Shown here one piece after another: positions 44,985 to 53,759 of a stretch of 64,000 nucleotides of DNA. Position 1 is the first letter of the stretch; each line of letters begins with the position of its first letter. This DNA is from Rathayibacter sp. VKM Ac-2879 (GTDB lineage: Bacteria; Actinomycetota; Actinomycetes; Actinomycetales; Microbacteriaceae). Below the pieces are notes generated by a model. It saw only the letters and a program-made list of their open reading frames with translations, was not told where the DNA came from and searched no databases. The translations under genes were made by a program, and so were the position numbers. The stretch spans positions 310,001-374,000 of the forward strand of contig NZ_JADKSO010000003.1 of NCBI RefSeq assembly GCF_015351245.1, given 5' to 3'.

Positions 44985-45371
44985 CTACTTGACGGTGACG
45001 GTCGCGCCGGCGCCCTCGAGCTGAGCCTTGGCCTTGTCGGCGGTCTCCTTGTTGACGGCCTCGAGGACAGCCTTGGGAGCGCCATCGACGAGAGCCTTCG
45101 CCTCACCGAGGCCGAGGCTGGTGAGCGCGCGCACCTCCTTGATGACCTGGATCTTCTTCTCGCCGGCCGACTCGAGCACGACGTCGAACTCGGTCTGCTC
45201 CTCGACCTCTTCGGCGGGGGCAGCAGCGCCGCCACCGGCCGCGGCGACCGCGACGGGAGCAGCAGCGGTGACCTCGAAGACCTCTTCGAACTTCTTGACG
45301 AACTCCGAGAGCTCGATGAGCGTGAGCTCCTTGAAGGCCTCGATGAGCTCGTCCTGCGTGAGCTTTGCCAT
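44985..45371 (-). CDS. rplL: 50S ribosomal protein L7/L12
   Basis: 128 residues. The N-terminal dimerisation region ([29 protein letters not shown]), an Ala-rich hinge and the globular C-terminal domain [30 protein letters not shown] are complete. Multiple copies bind L10 to form the ribosomal stalk that recruits GTPase factors. It is 63 bp downstream of rplJ, in the usual order. Confidence 0.98.
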   Translation of the reverse strand: MAKLTQDELIEAFKELTLIELSEFVKKFEEVFEVTAAAPVAVAAAGGGAAAPAEEVEEQTEFDVVLESAGEKKIQVIKEVRALTSLGLGEAKALVDGAPKAVLEAVNKETADKAKAQLEGAGATVTVK

Positions 45372-45434
45372 GATTTTTCTCCTTGTTTTTCTTTGTCTAC
45401 GAACCGCGCGCGCACTGCCTCCCTAGGGAAGACG

Positions 45435-45950
45435 TCAGCTCGCGGACTCCTGCTTTTCACGCAGCGCCTCGACCGTGCGAACGGCCTTGGACAGCGGTGC
45501 GTTGAACAGATATGCGGCACCGAACAGCGAGGCCTTGAAGGCGCCGGCAAGCTTGCCGAGCAGAACTTCGCGGGACTCGAGGTCGGCGAGCTTGCCTACC
45601 TCTTCTGCGGTCAGCGGGTTACCGTCGAAGTAACCGCCCTTGACCACGAGGAGAGGGTTTGCCTTGGCGAAGGCACGCAGCGACTTCGCGACGGCGACAG
45701 GGTCGCCGTGCACGAACGCGATGGCCGAAGGGCCAGCGAGCTCGTCGTCGAAGGACGAGATACCGGCGTTGTTCGCCGCGATCTTGGTCAGCGTGTTCTT
45801 CACCACGGCGTAGGTTGCGTGCTCACTGATGTCCTTGCGCAGCGTCTTGAGCTGAGCAACGGTGAGACCGCGGTACTCGGTCAGCAGAACGGCCGTCGAG
45901 CTCTGGAACTTCTCCGTGAGTTCGGCAACCGAGGCTTCCTTGTTCGCCAT
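45435..45950 (-). CDS. rplJ: 50S ribosomal protein L10
   Basis: 171 residues, starting [31 protein letters not shown], typical for L10. It anchors L7/L12 to 23S rRNA. ATG at 45950 follows AGGAGT by 5 bp. L10 or the L10-L12 complex usually represses its own mRNA through the leader; a long leader with a hairpin and U-tract is present here (45994-46027). Confidence 0.98.
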   Translation of the reverse strand: MANKEASVAELTEKFQSSTAVLLTEYRGLTVAQLKTLRKDISEHATYAVVKNTLTKIAANNAGISSFDDELAGPSAIAFVHGDPVAVAKSLRAFAKANPLLVVKGGYFDGNPLTAEEVGKLADLESREVLLGKLAGAFKASLFGAAYLFNAPLSKAVRTVEALREKQESAS

Positions 45951-45993
45951 GGCTACTCCTGTGAATTCTCGTGCCGGTAGCCCGAAGGCAGGC

Positions 45994-46027
45994 AAAGAAA
46001 AAAGCTCCGACGCAGGGGCGCGGAGCT
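45994..46027 (-). promoter_or_regulatory. Attenuator-like hairpin in the rplJ leader
   Basis: On the minus strand AGCTCCG, an 11-base loop, CGGAGCT and then a run of T interrupted once (TTTTTTCTTT). This is a textbook intrinsic terminator, placed only 44 bp upstream of rplJ. It is part of the 364-bp gene-free stretch 45951-46314, which also holds the rplJ promoter and that of the divergent MarR gene. L10-leader RNAs with this layout are known; the L10-binding fold itself was not modelled. Confidence 0.7.
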
Positions 46028-46314
46028 GGGGAGACGCAATGATTGCGATTCGTGACTCGTGCACCTGCGCGGGCAATTCGCTTCGCGAATCCTTCGTCCG
46101 GTGCAGTCCTCGCGGGGCCGGGGCCCTGCTCGCACGCACACCGGAAACCGGCGGTCTTTGGCTCCAGACAGAGTACGACGCGGAAGGCGTGGGCGCAAGT
46201 CGGGGACGGCCGCTCGTGACCTCCGGAGGCAGAGAGGACCGATCGGACGGTCCGCTCCCCGGCAGCGACGTGCCGCTCCACGCACCGCGGGTCCCGACGG
46301 GGGATGCTGGTCGC

Positions 46315-46779
46315 ATGACCGCTCCGTCTCCGCAGCCCGACAGGAGCCGAGTCGACTCCGCCATCGCCTCGGTCGAGGGCGAGTTCGGCACCTTCTTGCA
46401 CCGCGTGCGCGCCGCGATGCGCTCGTACGCCGAGCGGCTGCATCCCGAGCTCGGCGCTCTGGGCTACCGGACGCTCTCGACGCTCGAGCGCTACGGCCCG
46501 ATGCACGCGGGCGCGCTGGCCGAGCTGCTCGAGATGGACAAGTCGGCGTTGAGCAGGCAGCTCACGGCGCTCGACAGGCTCGGCTTCCTCGTCCGAAGGC
46601 CTGACCCTCAGGACGGGCGCGCGACGATCCTCTCGCTGACGCCCGCGACGGCCGAGCGGCTGAGCGAGATCCGCAGCTCCAACCAGGCGATCATGCACGA
46701 GGAATTGCGGGCGTGGGATCCCGCTGACGTCGAGCGCTTGGCCGTCCTGCTGCACCGGATCAACGCACTCGACATCTGA
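46315..46779 (+). CDS. MarR-family transcriptional regulator
   Basis: 154 residues with the winged-helix core [40 protein letters not shown], which includes the conserved wing DPQDGR. It is divergent from rplJL and upstream of the acyl-CoA dehydrogenase-like operon, which starts 122 bp later on the same strand. It might regulate that operon, or lie in a transcript of its own. Ligand unknown. Confidence 0.92.
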   Translation: MTAPSPQPDRSRVDSAIASVEGEFGTFLHRVRAAMRSYAERLHPELGALGYRTLSTLERYGPMHAGALAELLEMDKSALSRQLTALDRLGFLVRRPDPQDGRATILSLTPATAERLSEIRSSNQAIMHEELRAWDPADVERLAVLLHRINALDI

Positions 46780-46901
46780 GCGGCAGGCCCGGACCGCCTC
46801 CGCTCGACGAGACCCGCGCCGTCGACGGCAGGCCTAGCACCCTCGCAGCGCCGGGACAATCAGCCGACACCTGTGAGGAGGACTGCGTAGCGTCGAACGC
46901 G

Positions 46902-47900
46902 ATGGATCCGCTCACCTCCGCCTCGCTCCCCACCGATGTCGACGACGCCCTCACGTTCGCGCGCGCCCTCGGGGCCGCCGCACCGCGTCCCGGAACCGGC
47001 CGCACCGCGGAACTGCACGGACTCCTCCTGCGAGTGGCGCGCCGAGACCTGGGCGCCGCCCGCGCCCTCGAGCCGCACCTCGATGCGCTCGCGATCCTGG
47101 GGGAAGCGGGGGTGCATTCCCCTGAGCTCGGGATCGCCGCCGACGCGTCGTGGGGTGTCTTCGCCGCGGAGGGCGGCGACGAGCCACTCGTCGCCCGCGA
47201 GCGTGATGGCGCGTGGACCCTCGACGGCGTGAAGCCGTGGTGCTCGTTGGCCGACCGCCTCGACGCGGCCCTGGTCACCGCCCACCTGGGCGACGCCTCC
47301 GGCGAGCGCAGGCTCTTCGCCGTGCCGCTGCGGGAGGCGACGGTGGCGCCCGAGGCCGGCGCCTGGCATGCACGGGGGCTGGTCGAGGTGCCCAGCGGGC
47401 CCGTCCGCTTCGGCGGCGCCTCCGCCGCGCCCGTCGGCGAGACCGGGTGGTACCTCTCGCGTCCGGGATTCGCGTGGGGCGGCATCGGCGTCGCCGCCTG
47501 TTGGCTCGGTGGCGCGCTCGGGGTCGCCGCTACGGTCGCGTCGGCGGCGGCACGGCGCGACGAGCCCCACCTCCTCGCGCACCTCGGCGCGATCGACACG
47601 GCCGTCGCAGCATCGCGGCGAGCGCTGGCGGAGGCGGCGACCGCCATCGACGCGGGAGAGGCCCAGGGCGCCCGTGGCTCGCTCCTCGCGCAGCGCGTCC
47701 GGGCGAGCGTCGCGTGGGCCGTCGAGGAGATTCTGGTGCGCGCCGGACGCGCCCTCGGACCAAGCCCCCTCGCCCTCGACGCCGAGCACGCCGCCCGCGT
47801 CGCCGATCTCACCCTGTACGTGCGCCAGCACCACGCCGAGCGCGACGACGCGGCGCTCGGGCGGGCCTTGCTCGCCTCGGGAGAGACGGAGCTGTGGTGA
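46902..47900 (+). CDS. Acyl-CoA dehydrogenase-like protein, first gene of a NodS/PIG-L/GT2 operon
   Basis: 332 residues, shorter than typical acyl-CoA dehydrogenases (about 380). The middle domain (WTLDGVKPWCSLADRLDAALVTA, LFAVPLREATV) and the C-terminal helical domain are recognisable. No clear catalytic Glu could be placed, so dehydrogenase activity is uncertain. The gene overlaps the deacetylase gene by GTGA. In this operon it may act on a lipid or acyl chain. The Shine-Dalgarno-like GAGGAGG is about 20 bp from the ATG, unusually far. Confidence 0.8.
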   Translation: MDPLTSASLPTDVDDALTFARALGAAAPRPGTGRTAELHGLLLRVARRDLGAARALEPHLDALAILGEAGVHSPELGIAADASWGVFAAEGGDEPLVARERDGAWTLDGVKPWCSLADRLDAALVTAHLGDASGERRLFAVPLREATVAPEAGAWHARGLVEVPSGPVRFGGASAAPVGETGWYLSRPGFAWGGIGVAACWLGGALGVAATVASAAARRDEPHLLAHLGAIDTAVAASRRALAEAATAIDAGEAQGARGSLLAQRVRASVAWAVEEILVRAGRALGPSPLALDAEHAARVADLTLYVRQHHAERDDAALGRALLASGETELW

Positions 47901-48646
47901 GTCGTCCCTTCGACGGACGCCTCGAGGGCACGCCCGTCGAGCGATGGCGCGAGGACGGCCGCCGCGACCGCCTCCCCCGCCTCGAGCTGCCCGAGCCGGT
48001 CGAGCGACTGCTCGTGGTCGTCGCGCACGCCGACGACGAGACGCTGGGCTGCGGCGGCACCCTCGCGCTCGCTCGGAGAAGAGGGCTCGCCGTCGACGTG
48101 GTGATCGTGACCGACGGAGCCGCCGCGCACGGCGCTCCCGACACGACCCTCGCCTCCACCCGACGCGACGAGGCCGCCGCCGCACTGCTGCAGCTCGGTG
48201 CCGGCATCGGCCTGGAGTTCCTCGAGGTGCCGGACTCGACGACCCCGGAGCACCGCGACCGCATCGCGGCGCACGTGCGCCGGCGCGCAGCGGGAGCGCC
48301 GGGCACCGTCCTCCTGCTCTCGACCTGGACCAGCGACGGGCACCGCGACCACCGCGTGGTCGGCGAGGTCTGCGCCACGATCGCTGCCGAGTACGCCCAT
48401 CCGCTGCTCGCCGCACCGATCTGGCTGTGGCACTGGGCCGACCCCGACGACGACGAGGTGCCGTGGAGCGCGCTCGCTCGGGTCGCGCTCGACGAGGAGG
48501 CACTCGCGCGGACACGGCGGGCGCGTGCCTGCTACCGGAGCCAGACGGAGCCCGGGCCGGACGGGTCGGCTCCCGTGCTGCACCCCCTGTTCGTCCGCAC
48601 TTTCGCGGGCGACGACCGACTCGTCCGGGTGCGGGGGTGGACATGA
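47897..48646 (+). CDS. PIG-L/LmbE-family N-acetylglucosamine deacetylase
   Basis: 249 residues. The zinc-binding motifs AHADDETLGCGG near residue 42 and DGHRDH near 150 are intact, so deacetylase activity is likely. Family members remove acetyl groups from GlcNAc in GPI, mycothiol, bacillithiol and antibiotic pathways. Start GTG at 47897 overlaps the previous stop and its own stop overlaps the methyltransferase gene. Context points to a sugar conjugate rather than mycothiol. Confidence 0.92.
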   Translation: MSRPFDGRLEGTPVERWREDGRRDRLPRLELPEPVERLLVVVAHADDETLGCGGTLALARRRGLAVDVVIVTDGAAAHGAPDTTLASTRRDEAAAALLQLGAGIGLEFLEVPDSTTPEHRDRIAAHVRRRAAGAPGTVLLLSTWTSDGHRDHRVVGEVCATIAAEYAHPLLAAPIWLWHWADPDDDEVPWSALARVALDEEALARTRRARACYRSQTEPGPDGSAPVLHPLFVRTFAGDDRLVRVRGWT

Positions 48647-49227
48647 GCTCGTTCGACGAGCTGTACGCCCGGCACGAGGACCCGTGGGGCTACACCAGCC
48701 GCTGGTATGAGGAGCGCAAGCGGGCCCTGACCCTCGCGTGCCTGCGTGAGCGGCGCTATGCCTCCGCGCTCGAGGTGGGAGCGTCGATCGGCGTGCTGGC
48801 GGAGGCGCTCGCGGGGCGGGTCGACCGTCTGCTCGCCATCGACGTCGCGGAGGCGGCCGTCGAGCGCGCCGCCCGGCGACTCGCTCACCTCCCCCACGTC
48901 CAGGTCCGCCGGCACGATGTCACGACCGGCGTCCCGGAGGGCCCGTTCGACCTGATCGTGCTCTCGGAGGTCGGCTACTACCTGGGACGCGAGGCGCTCG
49001 AGTCGACGCTGGTCGGCCTCCGCGACCGGCTCGCGGTCGACGGGGAGCTGGTGACCGTGCACTGGCGGCACCCGATCATGGGGCTCGAACTTGACGGGGA
49101 CGCGGTGCAGCAGGCCGTCGCCAGGCTCGGCCTCCCGCGCGTCGTGCGGCATGAGGAGGAGGACCTGCTGCTCGAGGTCTACGCGCGCGACGGCGACTCG
49201 GTGGCGAGGCGGGCGGGGCTGGTGTGA
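48643..49227 (+). CDS. NodS-like SAM-dependent methyltransferase
   Basis: 194 residues. The start FDELYARHEDPWGYTSRWYEERKRALTLACL is the mark of the NodS family. The SAM site is ALEVGASIGVLAEALAG, followed by LLAIDVAEAAVERAA and HDVTTGVPEGPFDLIVLSEVGYYL. Rhizobial NodS N-methylates the de-N-acetylated terminal GlcNAc of Nod factors. An adjacent deacetylase gene makes an analogous deacetylation and N-methylation step plausible. Overlaps on both sides are four bases. Confidence 0.92.
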   Translation: MSSFDELYARHEDPWGYTSRWYEERKRALTLACLRERRYASALEVGASIGVLAEALAGRVDRLLAIDVAEAAVERAARRLAHLPHVQVRRHDVTTGVPEGPFDLIVLSEVGYYLGREALESTLVGLRDRLAVDGELVTVHWRHPIMGLELDGDAVQQAVARLGLPRVVRHEEEDLLLEVYARDGDSVARRAGLV

Positions 49228-49940
49228 GGCACGGTATCGAGGAGGTCGTGGTCGTCGTGCCCGCGCACGACGAGCACGAGCGGGTCGGGGCGCTCGTCGC
49301 CTCCGTGGCCGCGAGCGCGCGACACCTGCGCTCCGGTGCGCCCTCCGTGTGCGTGCGGATCCTGGTGGTCGCCGACGGCTGCTCCGACGCCACCGCAGCG
49401 GTGGCCCGCTCGAGGGGAGCCGAGGTGCTCGAGCTCGATCGCCGCGGTGTCGGAGCAGCCCGCGCGGCGGGGATCGCGCACGTCCTCGCCTCCGCCCTCG
49501 TCCCGCACGAGCGCCTCTGGATCGCGAACACCGACGCCGACTCGGTAGTCCCCTCCGACTGGCTGCTCGCGCACATCGAGCACGCGCGCCGCCACGACGC
49601 CCTGCTGGGCACGGTGCGCCCCGACCCTGCCGATCTCGCTCCGGAGGCGTACGGCCGCTGGCGCGAGACCCGGGAGCGCGAAGAGGCGGTCGGCAGCATC
49701 CACGGGGCGAACCTCGGAGTACGCGCGAGCGCCTACCTCGCCGCCGGCGGCTTCGGCACGGAGACTCTGCACGAGGACGTCCGGCTCGTCGAGCGCCTGC
49801 GCACGACGGGCGCGCGAGTGGGCGCGAGCGACCGCGGCGAAGTGGTCACCTCTGGTCGACGTGACAATCGGGTGTCCGGCGGATACGGGCGCTACCTGCA
49901 CGAGCGCTTCGCCGGCGACGAGGTCACGGCTTCAGCCTGA
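49224..49940 (+). CDS. GT2-family glycosyltransferase
   Basis: 238 residues, GT-A fold. VVVVPAHDEHERVGALVASV opens the donor site, VVADGCSDAT follows, and NTDADSVVPSDW holds the DXD. There are no transmembrane helices, unlike NodC. It starts with GTG at 49224 inside the methyltransferase stop. It is the last gene of the four-gene operon. Confidence 0.9.
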   Translation: MRHGIEEVVVVVPAHDEHERVGALVASVAASARHLRSGAPSVCVRILVVADGCSDATAAVARSRGAEVLELDRRGVGAARAAGIAHVLASALVPHERLWIANTDADSVVPSDWLLAHIEHARRHDALLGTVRPDPADLAPEAYGRWRETREREEAVGSIHGANLGVRASAYLAAGGFGTETLHEDVRLVERLRTTGARVGASDRGEVVTSGRRDNRVSGGYGRYLHERFAGDEVTASA

Positions 49941-50106
49941 GCCCTTGGAGGCGGATCGCTGCGCGCGACGGACCCGAGAGGCGCGCCCGCGGACACGACG
50001 AAGGGGGTCGCTGTCAATGGTCAGGCCGCGGTTTGTCATGAAGTGCGCAGGAGAGTCAAATGGGTGACGAGCACAGCCGTGTGCTCTCCGATGGAAGGGT
50101 CACCGC

Positions 50107-50340
50107 ATGAATCCCCGCCTCGTCCTGCTGGCACTCGTCGCCTTCGCCGCGTACGTCTTCGGCGCACGTGCCGGGCGCGCTCGGTACGAAGAGCTGCGTC
50201 ACCTGGCACTCGGTGTGTGGAACGACCCTGCCACGAAGAAGACACGCAAGAAGCTCAAGAAGACCTCGAAGCGCGAGGCCAAGCAGCTCACCGCCATCGC
50301 GAGCAAGGCCCGCGACAAGGTGCAGCGCTCCCTCCGCTGA
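50107..50340 (+). CDS. Small single-pass membrane protein with Lys-rich tail
   Basis: 77 residues. One transmembrane helix at about 4-20 is followed by RAGRARYEELRHLALGVWNDP and a strongly basic tail (KKTRKKLKKTSKREAK). Family not recognised. A ribosome site GAAGGG lies about 10 bp upstream. It may share a transcript with the GlsB-like gene 103 bp downstream. Confidence 0.75.
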   Translation: MNPRLVLLALVAFAAYVFGARAGRARYEELRHLALGVWNDPATKKTRKKLKKTSKREAKQLTAIASKARDKVQRSLR

Positions 50341-50443
50341 CCACCGCATCGGGACGGAAAACCGCTTTGAGAGACGCCAGCATCATCGGCGTCGTCGCTC
50401 GCATCGGAACGGCCGGTCGAGCACCACAAGAAGGAGAAACATC

Positions 50444-50710
50444 ATGGGCATCATCAGCTGGATCATCCTCGGCCTGATCGCGGGAGCGCTCGCCAAGCTC
50501 ATCCTCCCGGGTCGTCAGGGCGGTGGCTGGATCATCACCATCGTCCTCGGCATCGTCGGCGCGCTGCTCGGCGGGTTCCTCAGCTCGCTCTTCGGCATCC
50601 GCGACGCGGTCACCGGCATCAACATCGTGAGCATCATCGTCTCGGTCGTCGGCGCCATCGTGGTGCTGCTGATCTACGGCGCGGTCACGGGCCGCAAGTC
50701 CCGCGCGTAA
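50444..50710 (+). CDS. GlsB/YeaQ/YmgE-family stress-response membrane protein
   Basis: 88 residues with three hydrophobic helices. The IISWIILGLIAGALAKLILPG start and GWIITIVLGIVGALLGGFLSSLFG are diagnostic of this transglycosylase-associated family. The role is unknown, though members are often stress-induced. ATG at 50444 has AAGGAGA 7 bp upstream. A terminator follows at 50721-50754. Confidence 0.92.
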   Translation: MGIISWIILGLIAGALAKLILPGRQGGGWIITIVLGIVGALLGGFLSSLFGIRDAVTGINIVSIIVSVVGAIVVLLIYGAVTGRKSRA

Positions 50711-50720
50711 TCCGCGCCCT

Positions 50721-50754
50721 GAAGTCCCTCCGGCCTCCGCGCCGGGGGGACTTC
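50721..50754 (+). terminator. Intrinsic terminator of the GlsB-like gene
   Basis: Stem GAAGTCCC...GGGGACTTC with inner CCGGC/GCCGG pairing and a short T-rich tail. Confidence 0.8.
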
Positions 50755-50904
50755 GTCGTTTCCAGACACACGCAAATCGGCGGACGCTGGGCGTTCGCCG
50801 AGCGCACAAGGGGTTGATGCGGGGAGCGGTCGGCGGTGGACTGAAGACACGACGCCGCGGCTCCGCCGCGCCCGTCGCCCCCGACGAAAGGACGTGACTC
50901 CGTC

Positions 50905-51753
50905 ATGAGCAACGAGACCGGAACGGTCCCCACGATCACCCTGAACAACGGCGTGGAGATCCCGCAGCTGGGCTTCGGCGTGTTCCAGATCGACCCCGCC
51001 GAGACCAAGGACGCCACCCTCGCGGCCCTCGAGGTCGGCTACCGCCACATCGACACGGCCGAGATGTACGGCAACGAGGCAGGCGTCGGAGAGGCAGTGC
51101 GCGCCTCCGGGCTCGACCGCTCCGACGTGTTCGTCACGAGCAAGCTCAACAACGGCTTCCACGCCCGCGAGGACGCGCTCGCAGCGATCGACTCGACCCT
51201 CGCCGAGCTGAAGTTCGACTACGTCGACCTCTTCCTCATCCACTGGCCGCTGCCGAAGGTGGGCGACTACGTCGAGACGTGGAAGGCCATGGAGGAGATC
51301 TACCGCAGCGGCAAGGCGAAGGCGATCGGCGTCTCCAACTTCCAGACGAACCACCTCAACCGCCTCCGCGCGGAGGCGACCATCGTGCCCGCGGTCAACC
51401 AGATCGAGGTGCACCCGTACCTCGTCCAGGAGGAGCTGCGCGCGTACGGCATCGAGCACGGCATCGCGACGGAGGCGTGGTCGCCGATCGCGCAGGGGCT
51501 CGTCCTCGACGACGAGACGATCGTGCGCATCGCCCGCAACGTCGAGCGCACCCCGGCCCAGGTCGTGCTCCGCTGGCACCTCCAGCGGGGCGACATCGTG
51601 TTCCCGAAGTCGGTGACCCGTGCGCGGGTCGAAGAGAACTTCGCGCTCTTCGACTTCGAGCTCGACGACGAGGCGATGACCGACATCGCGGCCCTCGACC
51701 GCGGACACCGCACCGGACCGGACCCCGACACCTTCAACTACATCCCCCGCTGA
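50905..51753 (+). CDS. Aldo/keto reductase (2,5-diketo-gluconate reductase type)
   Basis: 282 residues, AKR5-like. The tetrad is Asp50 (YRHIDTAEMYGN), Tyr55, Lys80 (VTSKLNN) and His113 (FLIHWP). NADPH-binding is marked by FPKSVTRARVEENF near residue 235. Reduces aldehydes or ketones; natural substrate unknown. It is a different subfamily from the reductase at 8041-8973. ATG at 50905 follows GAAAGGACGTG. A palindrome (51777-51816) follows the gene. Confidence 0.93.
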   Translation: MSNETGTVPTITLNNGVEIPQLGFGVFQIDPAETKDATLAALEVGYRHIDTAEMYGNEAGVGEAVRASGLDRSDVFVTSKLNNGFHAREDALAAIDSTLAELKFDYVDLFLIHWPLPKVGDYVETWKAMEEIYRSGKAKAIGVSNFQTNHLNRLRAEATIVPAVNQIEVHPYLVQEELRAYGIEHGIATEAWSPIAQGLVLDDETIVRIARNVERTPAQVVLRWHLQRGDIVFPKSVTRARVEENFALFDFELDDEAMTDIAALDRGHRTGPDPDTFNYIPR

Positions 51754-51776
51754 TCGGCCGAGAGGCCTCTCGGCGG

Positions 51777-51816
51777 CGTTCGGCCCGCAGAGTCCATAGA
51801 TTCTGCGGGCCGAACG
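51777..51816. repeat. Palindrome family 2, copy 2 (terminator-like)
   Basis: The same outer arms as the element at 3912-3952 (CGTTCGGCCCGC/GCGGGCCGAACG) with a diverged inner part (AGAGTCC/AGATTCT). Again it lies between convergent gene ends. Confidence 0.8.
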
Positions 51817-51832
51817 TGTATGCGGCAACCGG

Positions 51833-52684
51833 TCAGGCGCGGCGGGAGTCGCGCCACGAGTGTTCCGGTGCGAAGCCGAGCACCTCGCGGGCGTGGTCGA
51901 TCGAGAGCAGGGTGTCGTTCACTCCGAGATCGCCGCGCACCTCGACTCCCGGGAACACCTCCTCGACCAGTTCGGCGTTGGGCCGCGACATCACCGTGTC
52001 GGCCGCCGCGATGATGAAACGGTCGAAGCCGGTCTCCTTGCGCAGCAACGCCTTCTCGACCGCCTGCGCCCCATCGCGACCGTCGATGTAGGCCCACAGG
52101 TTCCACTTGCGCAGCATCGCGTCGGAGTCGAACGACGGGAACTCCGCGTAATCCTCCTCGTCCATCACGTTCGAGAAGCGCAGCCCGGTGATCGCGAGAT
52201 CCGGATGCCAGCGGCACAGCTCGATCGCCATGTGCTCCTCGAGGTGCTTGGTCAGCGAGTAGACGGTCTCGGGGCGCGCGGGGTACTTCTCGTCGACGGG
52301 AATGTAGGGGGGCGGCACGTCGAAGGGCAGCCCCAAGACGGTCTCGCTGGAGGCGTAGACGATGGTGCGGATGCCCGCGCGGATCGCTCCGTGGAACGCG
52401 TTGAACGTCGCGATCATGTTGTTGTGGAAAGTGGCGATGTCGGGGACCAGGCCCGGCGCGGGGATGGCGGCCAAGTGGACGAGCGCGTCGACTCCGTCGT
52501 GCTGGTCGCCGACCGCCTGGAGCGCGTCGACCACCTGGCCATAGTCGGTGATGTCGATGCGGACGAAGCCGAGGCCGCGCTCGCCGGCGCGATCGAGAGT
52601 GACGACCTGGTGCCCGGAGGCGCGAAGACGGGTGACGACACTACGGCCGAGCTTGCCGGATCCTCCGGTGACTGCGATTCTCAT
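51833..52684 (-). CDS. NAD-dependent epimerase/dehydratase (extended SDR)
   Basis: 283 residues. The Rossmann motif TGGSGKLG (Gly-x-x-Gly-x-x-Gly) is at residues 6-13, and the active-site YSLTK is near 170 with an upstream Ser (VYASSETVLG). It is likely an NAD(P)-dependent sugar or nucleotide-sugar epimerase; the substrate is unknown. It has its own transcript, 47 bp from the HAD-like gene on the same strand. Confidence 0.9.
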   Translation of the reverse strand: MRIAVTGGSGKLGRSVVTRLRASGHQVVTLDRAGERGLGFVRIDITDYGQVVDALQAVGDQHDGVDALVHLAAIPAPGLVPDIATFHNNMIATFNAFHGAIRAGIRTIVYASSETVLGLPFDVPPPYIPVDEKYPARPETVYSLTKHLEEHMAIELCRWHPDLAITGLRFSNVMDEEDYAEFPSFDSDAMLRKWNLWAYIDGRDGAQAVEKALLRKETGFDRFIIAAADTVMSRPNAELVEEVFPGVEVRGDLGVNDTLLSIDHAREVLGFAPEHSWRDSRRA

Positions 52685-52731
52685 GCTCGAACGCTAACGG
52701 GCCGCGAGCGGTCGGGGCGAGGGCTGGCGGA

Positions 52732-53652
52732 TCAGCCCCGAGCGTGGAGCGAGATGCCGCCGCCGACCTCGGGAGTCGTCTCGTCGGCCACGAGCCGCGT
52801 CCAGCGACGCAGGACCGCTGCACCTGCCGCATCGTTCACGAGATCGTCGACGACGATCACGGGGTAAGGCTTCTCGGGCACGCCCTCGGCCGGGCGGACG
52901 TCGACGTGGGCGACGTCGTAGGCGTGCTCGAACAGCCAGTCGGCCATGGCGTAGTCGCTCCGGGAGTCGCCGACCGTCCGCCAGCGCTGCGGGATGGCGC
53001 CGGTCGCGCCGAGCAGCTCGACGGCGCGCTGGGCGCCGAGGTCCTTGCCGAGCCGGTTCGACTCGATGTCGGTGGAGATGACCGTGGGGTCGATGCGGTA
53101 GTCGACCGCCCCCCGATCGTTCGGGTAGCGGATGCCGCGGCGCTCGACTCCGAGGCCTGCCGCCGTCATGATCTGCAGGGCGTCGGCGTCGAAGACGAGC
53201 TGGCGCTCGAGGTAGTCCTCGCTGTCGAGGTCGACGAGTTGCTCGGCCGAGACCATCGCGCGCTTGGTCTCGTCGAAGAAGACGAGGTCGTCGTAGTCCT
53301 GGCGGATCATCCGCTCGAGATCGTCCGCGACGGCGGGCGGAATCGCCAGCGACCGGTCGACGATCGGCTCGGAGGTGCCGCGGTAGTCGACGGTGAACCA
53401 GACCGCGCCCTTCTCGCAGACGCACACGATGCGCGCCTCCGCCGAGACACCGCGCTCGAGCAGTGCCGGCAACACGCGCTCGCGCAGGAAAGCGTCGGAA
53501 CGCCCCGTGTTGAACACGATTGGGATCCCGGCGTTCGCGAGCGCGACGAGGTCGTCCGCGATCTCGGGGATCGCGATGGTACGGGTGATCGGGCTCGCGA
53601 TGGGCCCGTCGACGTCGAGGAGAAGGCCGAGCGGAGGAGGTGTGGCAGTCAT
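52732..53652 (-). CDS. HAD-superfamily-like protein, unknown substrate
   Basis: 306 residues. LLLDVDGPIASP near the N-terminus matches HAD motif I, with the DxDG pair of aspartates, and TVGDSRSDYAMADWLFEHA near 245 matches motif IV. VFNTGRSDAFL is the motif II Thr. It is therefore a probable phosphatase of the Cof/trehalose-phosphatase type. ATG at 53652 is chosen because the DVDG motif then lies at the usual depth. Family palindrome copy B is just upstream. Confidence 0.82.
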   Translation of the reverse strand: MTATPPPLGLLLDVDGPIASPITRTIAIPEIADDLVALANAGIPIVFNTGRSDAFLRERVLPALLERGVSAEARIVCVCEKGAVWFTVDYRGTSEPIVDRSLAIPPAVADDLERMIRQDYDDLVFFDETKRAMVSAEQLVDLDSEDYLERQLVFDADALQIMTAAGLGVERRGIRYPNDRGAVDYRIDPTVISTDIESNRLGKDLGAQRAVELLGATGAIPQRWRTVGDSRSDYAMADWLFEHAYDVAHVDVRPAEGVPEKPYPVIVVDDLVNDAAGAAVLRRWTRLVADETTPEVGGGISLHARG

Positions 53653-53691
53653 CGCGCACCATTCTGCCGTGCCGGACGCGCGGTGAGCACC

Positions 53692-53756
53692 GCCGCGAGA
53701 TGCCACTTGTGCGCGGCTTTACCGGCGTGTCGTGCGCACAAGTGGCATCTCGCGGC
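53692..53756. repeat. Palindrome family 1, copy B
   Basis: Perfect 23-bp arms at 53692-53714 and 53734-53756. The core reads GAGATGCCACTTGTGCGC; the A-to-G change relative to copy A is matched by the complementary change in the other arm. It sits between two minus-strand genes. Confidence 0.9.
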
Positions 53757-53759
53757 GGG

